A program made the position numbers and the translations under genes. Below, piece after piece: positions 19,288 through 30,008 of a stretch of 64,000 nucleotides of DNA (the stretch's first letter is position 1; every line of letters starts with the position of its first letter). The notes under the pieces are model-generated. The model was not told the origin of the DNA and did not search any database. It worked only from the letters and a program-made list of their open reading frames with translations. The DNA comes from Streptomyces sp. NBC_00247 (GTDB taxonomy: Bacteria; Actinomycetota; Actinomycetes; Streptomycetales; Streptomycetaceae). The stretch is from NCBI RefSeq assembly GCF_036188265.1, contig NZ_CP108093.1:4670001-4734000 (forward strand), written 5' to 3'.

Positions 19288-19506
19288 TCAGGTCGGCCGA
19301 CTCGCGAGCGTGCGGCTCCGGTTGCGGTTGCCGGGCCGGCGGGCAACCCAGTGGCGGACGGTGTCCGGGTACCAGTAGGGCCGACCGTCCCGCACCTGGT
19401 CGGGGTCGGGCAGGAAGCCGTTCTTACGGTACGAGCGCACGGTGTCCGGCAGGACCCGGATGTGCGCGGCGATGTCCTTGTAGGACCAGAGCGTGCTGTC
19501 CGTCAT
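19288..19506 (-). CDS. Small MerR/excisionase-like HTH protein
   Basis: The 72-residue protein holds a single winged-HTH-like segment (WSYKDIAAHIRVLPDTVRSYRKNGFLPDPD) followed by RPYWYPDTVRHWVARRPG, the pattern of AlpA/excisionase-type DNA-binding proteins. The tail is basic. The start at 19506 gives a compact domain; an earlier in-frame ATG adds ten Arg-rich residues. No recombinase lies next to it, so it is more likely a regulator than an excisionase. Function unknown. Confidence 0.7.
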   Translation of the reverse strand: MTDSTLWSYKDIAAHIRVLPDTVRSYRKNGFLPDPDQVRDGRPYWYPDTVRHWVARRPGNRNRSRTLASRPT

Positions 19507-19700
19507 CGAGTGTCGCCTCTCTGCGCGTCGCCGCACCGCGGTGGCGTTTCAGGCCTGAGGGGCGCCGCGGTGCAACAGTTGACGATCAGTCAGTGGTGAC
19601 CTGTCGAACGACCGGGAGGGCCCGCAGCCGAGGGTTGTCGCGCATCTGTGACGCACGTCGTACACAACCGGTGCATGTGCGACGAAGACGGGCGATCGCT

Positions 19701-19945
<245 letters not shown>

Positions 19946-19961
19946 CCCACGCCCGGGCGCG

Positions 19962-20786
19962 TCAGGATTCGGGCAGTCCCACGGCGTGCACGAATGCCTC
20001 GGTGAAGGCGTCGCACATCTCCTCGACGGAGGGGATCACGAGGTCGGGGACGAGTTCCAGGGCCGGCCGGAGCAGGAGGTGCATGAGCAGGGGGTTCGAC
20101 ATCTGGTGGATCAGTGCGATGAGTGGCAAGTCGCGGATGCGGCCCGCCTCGACCTCCCGGCTCAGCCACTCGCCGATGCTCGAATAGAGGCGCGGGACCA
20201 TGTGGCGCGCGAGGGCCTCTGTCGCGTCGTTCCCGGGCCGGGCCAGGACCTCGGCGAGGATCGCGGGAAGTACCCGGGGTTCCAGCCCGACGACCTCGGT
20301 GAGGTGGGCGTAGATCCTGCGGACCGTGCTCCGCAGGTCCCCGGGGCGGGCGGCCAGGACCTCTTCGATGTTCACGAACGGGCCGTACCGCTCGAAGATG
20401 GCCTGCATCATCCCGTCCCGGCCACCGAACGCGGCGTAGAGGCTGTGCACCGAGCATCCGGCCGCCGCGGCTACGCGTTCGAGCGAGAGCGCGGCCAGGC
20501 CGTCGTCGCTGATGAGTGCCGCTCCCGCTTCCACGGCGCGCTCGCGCACGGGCTTGTGGCCGCCGGGGTCGACACCGGCGGCCCGGACCGCTTCGTCGAG
20601 GGCCTGCCGTGCGCCGCCGAGGCGGCGCAGCAGGGTGCTGCGGGAGATGCCCGCCTCCTGGGCGATGGCCTGCATCGACACGTCGGCGACGGCCGTCCCG
20701 CGCGCCCGCGACGCCCGGAGGGCCGCCTCGACCAAGTCGGACGGCACCTGGACGGCAGGGTGGAACTCTTCATTTGACACACGCAT
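19962..20786 (-). CDS. TetR-like regulator with two HTH-like segments
   Basis: The 274-residue protein contains two HTH-like segments in tandem: VSMQAIAQEAGISRSTLLRRLGG at about residues 35-60 and LSLERVAAAAGCSVHSLYAAFGG at about 90-120. They are followed by an all-helical TetR-type C-terminal domain. Only the second sits where a TetR HTH is expected relative to the ligand domain. The ATG at 20786 is next to an operator-like palindrome and gives the full first HTH. It is divergent from the permease gene at 21094 and probably represses it. TetR membership is fairly sure; whether both HTHs bind DNA is inference. Confidence 0.85.
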   Translation of the reverse strand: MRVSNEEFHPAVQVPSDLVEAALRASRARGTAVADVSMQAIAQEAGISRSTLLRRLGGARQALDEAVRAAGVDPGGHKPVRERAVEAGAALISDDGLAALSLERVAAAAGCSVHSLYAAFGGRDGMMQAIFERYGPFVNIEEVLAARPGDLRSTVRRIYAHLTEVVGLEPRVLPAILAEVLARPGNDATEALARHMVPRLYSSIGEWLSREVEAGRIRDLPLIALIHQMSNPLLMHLLLRPALELVPDLVIPSVEEMCDAFTEAFVHAVGLPES

Positions 20787-20790
20787 CAAT

Positions 20791-20813
20791 GTACCTTGTA
20801 TTCTTGTATCAAG
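20791..20813. promoter_or_regulatory. Candidate operator of the double-HTH regulator
   Basis: CTTGTATCAAG at 20803-20813 is a palindrome. Its left half overlaps the direct repeat CTTGTAT-TCTTGTAT at 20795-20809. The site lies a few bases upstream of the tetR start, where a self-repressor would act, and is AT-rich against the surrounding sequence. Confidence 0.5.
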
Positions 20814-21093
20814 ACCTTGGGTGAGGCTGAGGAAGGGCTCGTGCACCCTCGCCCCACCCCCATCGTGTCCGCCCCACCCGCATCGTTTCCGCCGCACCCG
20901 CGGGTGCGGCGCGTTCGTCCGGCGACGCTCCAGCGGTGACGCGCTCTGCCTTCCGCCGGCAACTTCTTCCCTGCCGTTTTCCTGCTGCTTCTCTCCTGCC
21001 GCCTCTCTCCCCCCGCAGCCTGTCTCCCGCCGCGTACGTCACGACGGCGCCTGCCAGACGTCCACCCACCGGCCAACCGCGAGGAAATCCACC
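20814..21093. other. Divergent intergenic region with a pyrimidine-rich tract
   Basis: No gene is recognised here. From about 20941 to 21035 the plus strand is strongly C/T-biased (runs such as CTTCTTCCCTGCCG and CCTCTCTCCCCCC), so the leader of the permease transcript would be a pyrimidine-rich RNA. The permease RBS GAGGAAATCC follows. Confidence 0.45.
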
Positions 21094-22104
21094 ATGACCC
21101 AGCAAATCACCCCGCCCGCACCGACCGGGCAGGCGCGCAAGCTCCTGGCCGTCGTCGTGGGCCTGGCCGCCGCCGTGGTCCTCATGCTCTGCGCCTTCGC
21201 CCTGCCCTCGGTGAACAGCGGCCCTCACGAACTCCCCGTAGGGGTCACCGGATCCGCGCAGGCGACCGAGGCCGTCACCGGCGCTCTCTCCGGAGACGAG
21301 TGGAACGTCACCACCTACGACGACGAGACGGACCTGAAGTCGGCGATGGAGAACCGCGACGTCATGGGCGGCATAGCGATGACCCCCGGGCACGTCACCG
21401 TGTACACCGCCACCGCCGGAGGGTCGCAGCCCACCGCGGCCGTGACCGCCATGGGCAACGGGATAGCGCAACAGCAGCATGCCGAGGCCACCGTCACCGA
21501 CCTCAAGCCCTTCCCCGCCGACGACCCGAAGGGCGCGGGCTTCGCCGCCGCGGCCTTCCCCATGATCTTCGGCGGCATGATTCCCGCCGTGCTCCTCACG
21601 CGTCTCTTCCCGGGGCACTCCGGACTCCGTCGCCGCCTCGCCGGAGGTGTCGGGGTCGCCCTGCTGGCCGGGTTCGCGGTCACCGCCTTCCTCCAGTTCG
21701 GCACCGGCTCCCTCAGCGGCGGCTACCTGCTCAGCAGCCTCGGGATGTCCCTGGGCCTGGGGGCCCTGGTGATGACCCTCCTCGGGCTCGAAGCCCTGAT
21801 GGGCATGGCAGGGTTCGGCCTCGGCGCCGCCGTGGTCATGCTCCTCGGCAACCCGCTCTCCGGACTCGCCGGCGGAGCCCACTGGCTGCCCGGTGGGTGG
21901 GCCACCCTCGGGCAGATCCTCCCGCCGGGGGCCTCCGGGAGCCTGCTGCGCGCCAACGCCTTCTTCGACGGCACCGGCGCCGGTACACCCGCGCTCGTGC
22001 TGGGCTGCTGGGTCGTGTTCGGCCTCGTCCTGATGCTGGTCGCGGACCGCCGCGGCCCCAAGGCGCCGGTCGTCGTGCCGGAGAAGCAGGCGCAGTTGGT
22101 ATGA
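21094..22104 (+). CDS. ABC-2/YhgE-like membrane protein
   Basis: The 336-residue protein has one N-terminal membrane helix (about 17-38), an extracytoplasmic region of roughly 120 residues and about five helices in the C-terminal half. This is the layout of YhgE/Pip and ABC-2-type permease proteins. No ATPase gene accompanies it, so it may act alone or with a distant subunit. RBS GAGGAA is 8 bases upstream of the ATG. Divergent regulation by the double-HTH TetR regulator is likely. Substrate unknown. Confidence 0.75.
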   Translation: MTQQITPPAPTGQARKLLAVVVGLAAAVVLMLCAFALPSVNSGPHELPVGVTGSAQATEAVTGALSGDEWNVTTYDDETDLKSAMENRDVMGGIAMTPGHVTVYTATAGGSQPTAAVTAMGNGIAQQQHAEATVTDLKPFPADDPKGAGFAAAAFPMIFGGMIPAVLLTRLFPGHSGLRRRLAGGVGVALLAGFAVTAFLQFGTGSLSGGYLLSSLGMSLGLGALVMTLLGLEALMGMAGFGLGAAVVMLLGNPLSGLAGGAHWLPGGWATLGQILPPGASGSLLRANAFFDGTGAGTPALVLGCWVVFGLVLMLVADRRGPKAPVVVPEKQAQLV

Positions 22105-22205
22105 CAAGAGCGGCCGGCCCGGTCGTACGACGAGGCGGGGGTGGGCGCGGGGACACCGCGCCCACCCCCGCCTCGTATCGGTCACCGCTTCACGGCATCA
22201 CGGCT

Positions 22206-23132
22206 TCACGGAGCGGGCGGCGGGGCGCCGCAGGAGCGGAGGTAGGCGCGGGTGCGGCGGGCGATCGGCAGCGGGGCGTCGGGGGCGCAGGGGTACATGT
22301 CCTGTTCGACGATCGCGAAGAGGTCGGTGCCGAGTGCCCGCGCCGCTTCGAGTACCGGCTCCAGGGCCGGGACGCCGCGCGGCGGTTCGCACATCACGCC
22401 CCGGGCGACGGCCGGCCCGAAGGGCAGCTCCTCGGCGATCACCTTCGCCAGCACCTCGGGGTCGACCTGCTTCAGGTGGAGGTAGCCGATCCGCTCCCCG
22501 TACGTCCGCAGCAGTTCCACGCTGTCCCCGCCGCAGTAGGCATAGTGCCCCGTGTCCAGGCAGAGGGAGACGAGGCCGGGGTCGGTGGCGTCGAGGAACC
22601 GGTCGACGTTCTCCTCGCTGTCGATGTGGGTGTCGGCGTGCGGGTGGACGACGATCCGCAGCCCGTACCGCTCCCGCACCTCCCGGCCGAGCCGCTCGGT
22701 CTGGGTGGTGAGGTCGCGCCACTGCGCGGGCGTGAGGGTGCGGTCCTCCAGTACCTCGCCGGTCTTGTCGTCGCGCCAGAACGACGGGATGACGACGAGG
22801 TGTTCCGCGCCCATCGCCCGGGTGAGCTCCGCGATCCCGGCGACGTGCTCCCAGGTCCTGTCCCAGACCTCCGGCCCGTGGTGCAGCCCCGTGAAGACCG
22901 TTCCGGCGGAGACCGAGAGTCCTCTGCTGCGGGTCTCGTCGGCGAGCCGGGCGGGGTCGGTGGGCAGATAACCGTACGGGCCCAGCTCGATCCACTCGTA
23001 CCCGGCCGCCGCGACCTCGTCCAGGAAGCGCCGCCAGGGCACCTGCTGCGGATCGTCCGGGAACCAGACGCCCCAGGAGTCGGGCGCCGAACCGATACGG
23101 ATACGGGAGGGGGCGGGTGCGGAACGGGTCAT
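22206..23132 (-). CDS. IolE/IolI-type inosose dehydratase or isomerase (TIM barrel)
   Basis: The 308-residue xylose-isomerase-like TIM-barrel protein starts with IRIGSAPDSWGVWFP, close to the opening of inosose dehydratases. It shows the metal ligands of the family in CLDTGHYAYCGGD, GYLHLKQVD and the final IVEQDMYP. It probably dehydrates or isomerises an inosose in myo-inositol breakdown. The start at 23132 was preferred over a start 12 residues upstream because the barrel begins soon after. It faces the iolC-mmsA run, so a shared regulator is likely. The exact step (IolE versus IolI or IolH) is not settled. Confidence 0.85.
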   Translation of the reverse strand: MTRSAPAPSRIRIGSAPDSWGVWFPDDPQQVPWRRFLDEVAAAGYEWIELGPYGYLPTDPARLADETRSRGLSVSAGTVFTGLHHGPEVWDRTWEHVAGIAELTRAMGAEHLVVIPSFWRDDKTGEVLEDRTLTPAQWRDLTTQTERLGREVRERYGLRIVVHPHADTHIDSEENVDRFLDATDPGLVSLCLDTGHYAYCGGDSVELLRTYGERIGYLHLKQVDPEVLAKVIAEELPFGPAVARGVMCEPPRGVPALEPVLEAARALGTDLFAIVEQDMYPCAPDAPLPIARRTRAYLRSCGAPPPAP

Positions 23133-23322
23133 ATCGGCCACCCTCGGCCCCTGTCCCGGTGGAGTCAAGGGCGCGTCCGCATGTCCCGGCCAAATGTTGA
23201 CGGTGTTCCGGGGTAGGGCTGTCCCGTGGTCCGCGGTGCCCGGGGCGTGCCCCGGGCGGGCCCGCGTCCGGGGCCCCGGACGCGTCGTCCCGCGCTCCGG
23301 CGGGCAGGGAGAAGGGACACGT
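23133..23322. promoter_or_regulatory. Divergent promoter region of the inositol cluster
   Basis: These 190 bases separate the iolE-type gene from iolC and should hold both promoters. TTGACG at 23197-23202 resembles a -35 element for the iolC side, but no well-spaced -10 box is obvious. No clear inverted repeat for a repressor was found. Confidence 0.4.
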
Positions 23323-24390
23323 ATGCCTCAGCCGTACGACCTGATCACCATGGGACGCATCGGTGTGGACATCTATCCGCTGCGGACGGGAGTGTCCCTC
23401 GCGCAAGTCGACACCTTCGCCAAGTTCCTCGGGGGGTCGCCCTCCAACGTGGCGGTGGCCGGTGCCCGGCTCGGACTCCGGACGGCCGTCGTCACCCGTA
23501 CCGGACAGGACCCCTTCGGCGGGTATCTGCGCGAGCGGTTGCGGGAGTTCGGGGTGGACGACCGGTGGGTGGGCGAGGTGGCCGCGTACCCGACCCCGGT
23601 CACCTTCTGCGAACTGTTCCCGCCCGACGACTTCCCGCTCTACTTCTACCGCCTGCCCAAGGCGCCCGATCTGGAGATCCACGCGGACGAACTCGACCTG
23701 GACGCGGTGCGCGCCGCACGGATCTTCTGGGTCACCGGCACCGGGCTGAGCGCCGAACCCAGCCGTACCGCGACCCTCGCCGCCCTCGCCGCCCGTACGG
23801 GCGGTCCTCGTACGGGGCCGGCATCGGGCGCACCGGAGCGGCGGCCGGTCACCGTGTTCGACCTCGACTGGCGGCCGATGTTCTGGGAGGGCGGCGACAC
23901 CGACCCCGAGGCCCCGCGCCGCTACCGGGAAGCCCTCGCGCTCGCCACCGTCGCCGTCGGAAACCTCGCGGAGTGCGCCGTCGCCACCGGGGAGCACGAG
24001 CCGTACGCCGCCGCCCGCGCCCTGCTCGACGCCGGAGTCGAACTCGCCGTCGTCAAACAGGGGCCCGAGGGGGTGCTCGCCGTCCACCGTGACGGTACGG
24101 TCGCCGAGGTGCCCCCGCTCCCCGTGCGGGTCGTCAACGGACTCGGCGCGGGGGACGCGTTCGGCGGGGCGCTCTGCCACGGGCTGCTCGCCGGATGGGA
24201 GACCGAACGCGTGATGCGGTACGCCAACGCGGCCGGGGCCATCGTCGCCTCCCGCCTCGCCTGCTCGTCCGCGATGCCCTTCCCGGCCGAGGTCGAACAC
24301 GCCCTCGCCCTCGGAGAGGTGCCGGACGGACCGGAACCCGGGCTCGCGACGGGGTCCGCCCCCACCGCCCCCACCGGGGCCGACGCGTGA
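23323..24390 (+). CDS. iolC: 5-dehydro-2-deoxygluconokinase IolC
   Basis: The 355-residue PfkB-family sugar kinase phosphorylates 5-dehydro-2-deoxy-D-gluconate in the inositol pathway. It begins with the typical YDLITMGRIGVDIYP and GGSPSNVAVAGARLG signatures and ends with the PfkB motif VNGLGAGDAFGGALCHGL, with the catalytic Asp. GAGAAGGGA precedes the ATG at 23323; the longer upstream frame is GC noise. Its stop codon overlaps the GTG start of the aldolase gene by 4 bases, so the two are translationally coupled. Confidence 0.93.
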   Translation: MPQPYDLITMGRIGVDIYPLRTGVSLAQVDTFAKFLGGSPSNVAVAGARLGLRTAVVTRTGQDPFGGYLRERLREFGVDDRWVGEVAAYPTPVTFCELFPPDDFPLYFYRLPKAPDLEIHADELDLDAVRAARIFWVTGTGLSAEPSRTATLAALAARTGGPRTGPASGAPERRPVTVFDLDWRPMFWEGGDTDPEAPRRYREALALATVAVGNLAECAVATGEHEPYAAARALLDAGVELAVVKQGPEGVLAVHRDGTVAEVPPLPVRVVNGLGAGDAFGGALCHGLLAGWETERVMRYANAAGAIVASRLACSSAMPFPAEVEHALALGEVPDGPEPGLATGSAPTAPTGADA

Positions 24391-25346
24391 GCCCCGCCGC
24401 CGCCTCGCTCGCCGACCTCGTGACGCTGCGCGCCGAGCACCCGGAGGCCATCGAGGAGGCCGCCGCCCGCAGGCGCCGCAGGCCCCTCGTACGCCCCGGC
24501 GAACAGCTGCTCGTCATCGCCGCCGACCATCCCGCGCGCGGGGCGCTCGCCGTGGGGGGCCGGGCCCTCGCCATGGCGCACCGATTCGAACTCCTCGAAC
24601 GGCTCTGCCTCGCCCTCTCCCGCCCCGGCGTCGACGGAGTGCTCGCCACCGCCGACATCGTGGACGACCTGCTGCTCCTCGGCGCGCTGGAGGACAAGGT
24701 CGTCATGGGCTCGCTGAACAGGGGCGGCCTCGCGGGGGCCGCCTTCGAACTGGACGACCGCTTCACCGGCTTCCGCCCTCTCGACCTGGCCGGACGCGGC
24801 TTCGACGCGGGCAAGCTGCTGCTGCGCATCGACCACGAGGACCCGGGTTCCCTCGACACCCTGCACACCGCCGCCCGCACCATCGACGCGATGGCCGCCC
24901 ACCGGCTGCCCGTGTTCGTGGAGCCCTTCCTCTGCCACCGGGAGGACGGCCGGCTCCGTACGGACCTCAGCATCCCGGCCGTCACCACCGCCATCGCCGT
25001 CGCCTCGGGTCTCGCCGGGTCGTCCGCGTACACCTGGCTGAAGGTCCCGGTCACCGAGCGCCCCGCCGACATGGCCCGGGTGATGGAGACGTCCACCCTG
25101 CCCGCCGTGCTGCTCGGCGGCGAGGTCGGCGACGACCTGGACGGCGCGTACGAGCGGTGGCGCGGCGCTCTGGGGCTGCCGACCGTGCGCGGCCTCGTGG
25201 TGGGCCGGGCGCTGCTCTACCCGCCGGACGGGGACGTCGCGCGGGCCGTCGACACGGCGGCCGGGCTGCTCCGGCGCACAGCAGGACCGGAAGACCCACG
25301 CCGAACGGCCCCGCCGGGGTTCGGCGGGGGTAGGGAGACTCCATGA
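24387..25346 (+). CDS. Class I aldolase-like (beta/alpha)8 protein of the inositol cluster
   Basis: The 319-residue protein belongs to the Cgl0159/LacD-like TIM-barrel group found in actinobacterial inositol clusters. It is expected to cleave 6-phospho-5-dehydro-2-deoxygluconate, the role of IolJ in Bacillus. LLVIAADHPARGAL marks the first strand and WLKVPV carries the Lys that would form the Schiff base. GTG start inside the iolC stop (GTGA) and ATGA overlap with iolB show tight translational coupling. The last 25 residues are Pro/Gly-rich and probably disordered. The family is fairly sure; the reaction is inferred from context. Confidence 0.82.
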   Translation: MSPAAASLADLVTLRAEHPEAIEEAAARRRRRPLVRPGEQLLVIAADHPARGALAVGGRALAMAHRFELLERLCLALSRPGVDGVLATADIVDDLLLLGALEDKVVMGSLNRGGLAGAAFELDDRFTGFRPLDLAGRGFDAGKLLLRIDHEDPGSLDTLHTAARTIDAMAAHRLPVFVEPFLCHREDGRLRTDLSIPAVTTAIAVASGLAGSSAYTWLKVPVTERPADMARVMETSTLPAVLLGGEVGDDLDGAYERWRGALGLPTVRGLVVGRALLYPPDGDVARAVDTAAGLLRRTAGPEDPRRTAPPGFGGGRETP

Positions 25347-26254
25347 CCACCTGCGACGACGCCTCCTCGCCCCGGCCCGGGTCCCCGCCCCGCCACCTGC
25401 ACCTGAGGGGCGGCCCCGAAGACGCCCCGTACGCCCTGGACATCGGTCCGGAGCGGGCGCGGTGGGAGCGTTCGAGCCTTCGGGTGCTCGACCTGCCGCC
25501 GGGTGGAGTTCACACACTCGTCACCGGGGAGAGCGAATGGATCGTTCTCCCGTTGACCGGCGGCTGTACGGTGCACACGGCAGGTGACATCTTTGAACTC
25601 ACCGGCCGTGAGAGCGTGTTCAGCGGGGTGGCCGACTTCGCGTACCTACCGCGCGATGCCACCGCACAGATCACCTCCGACGCGGGGGGCCGCTTCGCCC
25701 TGGCAGGAGCGAAGTGCGAGCGACAGCTCCCCGCTCGCTACGGTCCCGCGTCGGAGGTACCTGTCGAACTGCGCGGCTCCGGCACCTGCGCCCGGCAGGT
25801 CAACAACTTCGCCGCCGCCGGCACCTTCGCCTGCGACCGTCTCATCGCCGTCGAAGTCCTCACCCCGGCGGGCAACTGGTCCTCCTACCCGCCGCACAAG
25901 CACGACGAGGCCGAGCCCGGCGTGGAGTCGGTGCTGGAGGAGATCTACTACTTCGAACTGGAGCGCGGCGGCCCCGGCTACCACCGTGTCTCCCCGTCCC
26001 GCCCCGGCGGCGCCGACGTGCTCGCCGAGGTGCGGGGCGGTGACGCGGTCCTCGTCCCGGACGGCTGGCACGGCCCCTCCATCGCGCCGCCCGAGGGCGC
26101 CCTCTACTACCTCAACGTGATGGCCGGACCGGGCGAGGAACGCGCCTGGCTGATCCGCGACCACCCCGACCACGCCTGGATCAGGGACACCTGGGAAGCC
26201 CGCCCGGCCGATCCCCGGCTCCCGCTGTACGCCGCCCCGGAGGACCGCAGGTGA
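25343..26254 (+). CDS. iolB: 5-deoxy-glucuronate isomerase IolB
   Basis: The 303-residue bicupin converts 5-deoxy-glucuronate to 5-dehydro-2-deoxygluconate. Cupin metal ligands are visible in YPPHKHDE and the later E-x-Y-Y pair in LEEIYYFELERG, and DGWHGPS matches the second cupin histidine. Length is normal. It overlaps the upstream gene by 4 bases (ATGA), and iolD starts with a GTG that overlaps its stop codon. Confidence 0.94.
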   Translation: MTTCDDASSPRPGSPPRHLHLRGGPEDAPYALDIGPERARWERSSLRVLDLPPGGVHTLVTGESEWIVLPLTGGCTVHTAGDIFELTGRESVFSGVADFAYLPRDATAQITSDAGGRFALAGAKCERQLPARYGPASEVPVELRGSGTCARQVNNFAAAGTFACDRLIAVEVLTPAGNWSSYPPHKHDEAEPGVESVLEEIYYFELERGGPGYHRVSPSRPGGADVLAEVRGGDAVLVPDGWHGPSIAPPEGALYYLNVMAGPGEERAWLIRDHPDHAWIRDTWEARPADPRLPLYAAPEDRR

Positions 26255-28185
26255 CCGTCCGTCTGACCACCGCGCAAGCCCTGATCGCCTTCCTCGCCCG
26301 GCAGTACACCGAACGCGACGGACACCGGCAACGCCTGATCGCCGCCACCTGGGGCATCTTCGGCCACGGCAACGTCGCCGGAATCGGCCAGGCGCTCCTC
26401 GAAACCGGGGGCCCGGCGAGTCCCGAAGCCCCCCGCACGCCCCGCATGCCCTTCCTCCAGGGCCGCAACGAACAGGCCATGGTGCACGCGGCGGTCGGCT
26501 ACGCCCGGCAGTCCGGCCGGCTCTCCGCCCACGCCGTCACCACCTCCGTCGGCCCCGGGGCCACCAACCTCGTCACCGGCGCCGCCCTCGCCACCGTCAA
26601 CCACCTGCCCGTCCTCCTCCTCCCGGGCGACACCTTCGCCACCCGGCCCGCCGACCCGGTGCTCCAGCAGCTCGAACTCCCACACGCCGGGGACGTGTCG
26701 GTCAACGACTGCCTGCGCCCGGTCTCCCGCTACTTCGACCGGATCACCCGCCCCGAAGCGCTGATCCCCGCCGCCCTCCAGGCCGTAAGGACACTCACCG
26801 ACCCGGTCGCCACCGGCGCGGTCACCCTCGCGCTGCCGCAGGACGTGCAGGCCGAGGCGTACGACTGGCCCGAGGAGTTCCTCGCCGAGCGGGTCTGGCA
26901 CGTGCGCCGGCCCGCCCCCGACCCGTACGAACTCGACCGGGCCGTCCACGCGGTGCGCGCCGCCCGCCGGCCGCTCCTCGTCGCGGGCGGCGGGGTGCGG
27001 CACAGCGCCGCCGAAGAGGCCCTCGCCACCTTCGCCGCCGCCACCGGCATCCCCGTCGCCACCACCCAGGCGGGCAAGGGCGCGCTGCGCCACGACCACC
27101 CGCAGGACGTCGGCGGCATCGGCCACACCGGAACCGCCACCGCGGAGGAACTGGCCCGCGAGGCCGACCTGGTGATCGGCGTCGGCACCCGCTGGACCGA
27201 CTTCACCACCGCCTCCGCCACCCTCTTCCCCGATCCGGCGACCCGGTTCGTCAACCTCAACGTCACCGGGTTCGACGCCCACAAGCAGGCCGCCCTCCCG
27301 CTCGTCGCGGACGCCCGTGCCGGCCTCGAAGCGCTCACCGCCGCCCTCGGCGCCCACGGCCACCGGGCCGACCCCGGCCACAGAAGCGCGTACACGGCGG
27401 CGAAAGCCCGCTGGGAGGACGGGGTGGACGCCGCCTTCGCCGCCCCCGATCCCGACGCGGCACCCACCCAGACCCAGGTCCTCGGCCTGCTCGACGCCCT
27501 CGTCACCGAGGACGACGTCCTGATCAACGCGGCCGGCTCGCTCCCCGGCGACCTGCACCGTCTGTGGCGGGCACGATCGCCCCGGCAGTACCACGTCGAG
27601 TACGGCTACTCCTGCATGGGATACGAGATCCCGGCCGCCATCGGCGTCCAGCTGGCCGCCCCCGGCCGCCCGGTCTGGGCCCTCGTCGGCGACGGTACGT
27701 ACCTCATGAACCCGACCGAGATCGTCACGGCCGTCCAGGAGCGGCTGCCGGTCAAGCTCGTCGTGCTCGACAACCACGGGTACGCCTCCATCGGCGGGCT
27801 CTCGGAGGCCGTCGGCGGCGAGCGCTTCGGCACCGACTACCGCCACCGGGACGCCACCGGCGCGTACACCGGCGACCCGCTCCCCCTGGACCTCGCCGCC
27901 AACGCCGCCTCCCTCGGCATGCGGGCCCTGCGCGCCCGTACCGTGGGCGAACTCCGCGCGGCCCTCGCCGAGGCGCGGGCCGCCGACCACCCCGTCTGCG
28001 TCCACGTCACGCTCGCCAACGCGTCCGGCCGCACCGGAGGCCGGACACCCGGCGGAGTACCGGGCCCTTCCGAGGTCCAGGCGTGGTGGGATGTGCCCGT
28101 GGCCGAGACGGCCACCCGCCCGGCGGCCGTGGAAGCACGCGAGGTGTACGACCGTCGGCGGGCGACCCGGCGCCGCCGTCTCTGA
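26251..28185 (+). CDS. iolD: Trihydroxycyclohexane-1,2-dione hydrolase IolD
   Basis: The 644-residue ThDP-dependent enzyme opens the inositol ring. The N-terminal ThDP domain includes FGHGNVAGIGQAL and the catalytic Glu region in GRNEQAMVHAAVGYA. The C-terminal ThDP-binding motif runs from GDGTYLMNPTEI to NHGY. Similarity to acetolactate synthase is expected, but the length, the opening segment and the neighbours point to IolD. The GTG start overlaps the iolB stop codon. Confidence 0.94.
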   Translation: MTVRLTTAQALIAFLARQYTERDGHRQRLIAATWGIFGHGNVAGIGQALLETGGPASPEAPRTPRMPFLQGRNEQAMVHAAVGYARQSGRLSAHAVTTSVGPGATNLVTGAALATVNHLPVLLLPGDTFATRPADPVLQQLELPHAGDVSVNDCLRPVSRYFDRITRPEALIPAALQAVRTLTDPVATGAVTLALPQDVQAEAYDWPEEFLAERVWHVRRPAPDPYELDRAVHAVRAARRPLLVAGGGVRHSAAEEALATFAAATGIPVATTQAGKGALRHDHPQDVGGIGHTGTATAEELAREADLVIGVGTRWTDFTTASATLFPDPATRFVNLNVTGFDAHKQAALPLVADARAGLEALTAALGAHGHRADPGHRSAYTAAKARWEDGVDAAFAAPDPDAAPTQTQVLGLLDALVTEDDVLINAAGSLPGDLHRLWRARSPRQYHVEYGYSCMGYEIPAAIGVQLAAPGRPVWALVGDGTYLMNPTEIVTAVQERLPVKLVVLDNHGYASIGGLSEAVGGERFGTDYRHRDATGAYTGDPLPLDLAANAASLGMRALRARTVGELRAALAEARAADHPVCVHVTLANASGRTGGRTPGGVPGPSEVQAWWDVPVAETATRPAAVEAREVYDRRRATRRRRL

Positions 28186-28189
28186 CGTC

Positions 28190-28305
28190 CGGGTCGCCGT
28201 CCGAGAAGTCCTCGCCGAAGTGCCACAAGCCCCCGCCGAAGCCCCCGCCGAAGCCCGAGAAGTCGAGACGTCGAGACGTCGAGAAGTCCGAGAAGTCCGA
28301 AGGAG
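28190..28305. repeat. Short tandem duplications before mmsA
   Basis: Between iolD and mmsA the sequence consists of small back-to-back duplications: CCCGCCGAAGCC, TCGAGACG and GAAGTCCGA each occur twice in a row. The last copy merges into the AAGGAGA ribosome binding site of mmsA. No gene is present. Confidence 0.7.
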
Positions 28306-28311
28306 ATCGTC

Positions 28312-29814
<1,503 letters not shown>

Positions 29815-29880
29815 CCCGCCCGCGCGGACGCCCCCATCCCCTGGGACCCGCTCCCGAAGACGTGCCCCGGACGAACGACG

Positions 29881-29914
29881 CGGCGCCCCGCGGCTGGATT
29901 GCCGCGGGGCGCCG
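29881..29914. terminator. Bidirectional terminator between mmsA and the LTD gene
   Basis: CGGCGCCCCGCGGC pairs perfectly with GCCGCGGGGCGCCG (14 bp, loop TGGATT). It lies 67 bases after the mmsA stop and 95 bases past the stop of the converging gene, so it can serve both. Confidence 0.75.
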
Positions 29915-30008
29915 TCCGATCGTCTCCACTCGGCCGTGCCCGGTCAGCGCGCGCCTGCCCGGGCCGTGCCACCTCGTCACCCGGTGGGGCCTGGCCCCTC
30001 CGGTGCGC

